From contig USCR01000063.1 in NCBI GenBank assembly GCA_900553295.1, positions 1 through 12,470 on the forward strand: a DNA stretch of 12,470 nucleotides. The letters are read 5' to 3'. Position numbers and translations under genes: made by a program. Positions within the stretch are counted from its first letter, which is position 1. Every line of letters starts with the position of its first letter. Shown here piece after piece: positions 11,935 to 12,470 of this stretch. A model generated the notes under the pieces. The model did no database searches. It was not told where the DNA came from and saw nothing but the letters and a program-made list of their open reading frames with translations. This DNA comes from an uncultured Eubacteriales bacterium. Its GTDB lineage: Bacteria > Bacillota > Clostridia > Christensenellales > Aristaeellaceae.

Positions 11935-12470
11935 TTGAAAAGGGAAGACGGATACATTCGTTATGCCGGCGATGAATCGCCTAACCTGGTCTTTCACGAT
12001 GGCGGACTGCGCCCGGCGGTGGGCACGTGGAACGTGCAGGTGGTGCGCGCCAACCGCGCCCATCCCGAGTGCGCCGAGGGTGTAGGCAACACCTACAACC
12101 ATGCGCCGAATATCACCTGGTGGCAGGGGAAATTTTACCTGGCCTACCTGTCCAACCCCGTGCATGAGCACCTGGGCGCCGGACAGACATTCCTGTGCAC
12201 CTCGCCGGACGCCCTGCACTGGAGCAAGCCGCAGGTGCTTTTTCCGCCCTACCCCCTGGATCTCTCCCTGGACAACGGCCCCCACGCCGACCTGTTTGAG
12301 GAGGGCGAGGCCTACGCCTGCATGCACCAGCGCATGGGGTTTTACATCGCCAGGGATGGAAGGCTCATCGCCTGCGGCTTTTATGGCCTGGCGCCCGAAG
12401 TGGCCACCATGCCCTGCAAGGGATATGGCATTGGCCGCGTGGTGCGGGAGATCCATGAAGACGGCGCGCT
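11935..12470 (+). CDS. Sialidase/glycosidase-like beta-propeller protein, 3' end outside window
   Basis: The frame stays open to the window edge (178 complete codons). No signal peptide is seen, so the protein is probably cytoplasmic. Recognisable stretches are YNHAPNITWWQGKFYLAYLS near residue 62, AGQTFLCTSPDALHW near 91, which resembles an Asp-box turn (S-x-D-x-x-x-W) of sialidase-type beta-propellers, and DNGPHADLFEEGEAY near 121. The pattern recalls uncharacterised intracellular sugar-cleaving proteins encoded beside AraC-type regulators in gut Clostridia, but I cannot name the family or substrate. The start is TTG 11935, eight bases after AGGAGG (11921-11926). The nearer ATG at 11930 is out of frame and meets a stop after two codons. 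The position behind the AraC gene suggests that the pair once formed a carbohydrate-use unit. Confidence 0.7.
   Translation, partial: MKREDGYIRYAGDESPNLVFHDGGLRPAVGTWNVQVVRANRAHPECAEGVGNTYNHAPNITWWQGKFYLAYLSNPVHEHLGAGQTFLCTSPDALHWSKPQVLFPPYPLDLSLDNGPHADLFEEGEAYACMHQRMGFYIARDGRLIACGFYGLAPEVATMPCKGYGIGRVVREIHEDGA

Overview
The window looks like chromosomal DNA of an anaerobic, spore-forming, GC-rich member of the Clostridia. The evidence is a SpoIIE sporulation phosphatase with a Spo0A-type promoter, a TM1266-like iron-only hydrogenase regulator, Gram-positive-style KtrA/KtrB genes and Shine-Dalgarno sites of the GGAGG type. Every gene I can support lies on the + strand. Genus and species cannot be told from the sequence.

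Layout. (1) 74-1866: a two-gene tail of a FecCD/BtuCD-type metal-chelate importer (permease and ATPase, overlapping by one base); its binding protein would lie upstream of the window. (2) 1886-2083: a sigma-A-like promoter, a structured untranslated leader of about 125 nt and an intrinsic terminator. This has the architecture of a transcription-attenuating riboswitch, but I cannot match it to a class. (3) 2106-4815: a putative operon of a small TM1266-family ACT-like regulator, a lipoprotein substrate-binding protein, an SsuC/TauC-like permease and a short SsuB/TauB-like ATPase. (4) 4865-7367: spoIIE with its own long-spacer promoter overlapping a Spo0A box, closed by a strong terminator. (5) 7427-10326: a promoter, then ktrB, ktrA and an Est30-like carboxylesterase in tight succession. 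(6) 10392-10663: a strong promoter, initiator tRNA-Met, elongator tRNA-Met and a terminator. (7) 10664-10970: about 300 bases without a gene, holding possible RNA structure, a second terminator-like hairpin and a perfect 7-bp inverted repeat. (8) 10971-11908: an AraC-family transmembrane sensor-regulator that has lost its extracellular domain and carries a frameshift in its membrane helix, so it is probably a pseudogene. (9) 11935 to the window end: the start of a cytoplasmic sialidase/glycosidase-like protein.

How the parts work together. The two ABC systems import unknown small ligands. The second sits behind a candidate ligand-sensing leader and a regulator normally linked to [FeFe]-hydrogenase. 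KtrAB handles potassium uptake. The AraC remnant and the glycosidase-like gene resemble a carbohydrate-use locus whose regulator has decayed beside a tRNA gene pair. The observations most worth a second look are the unclassified leader of the TM1266/ABC operon, the pairing of that regulator with this importer, and the probable rearrangement junction next to the tRNAs.
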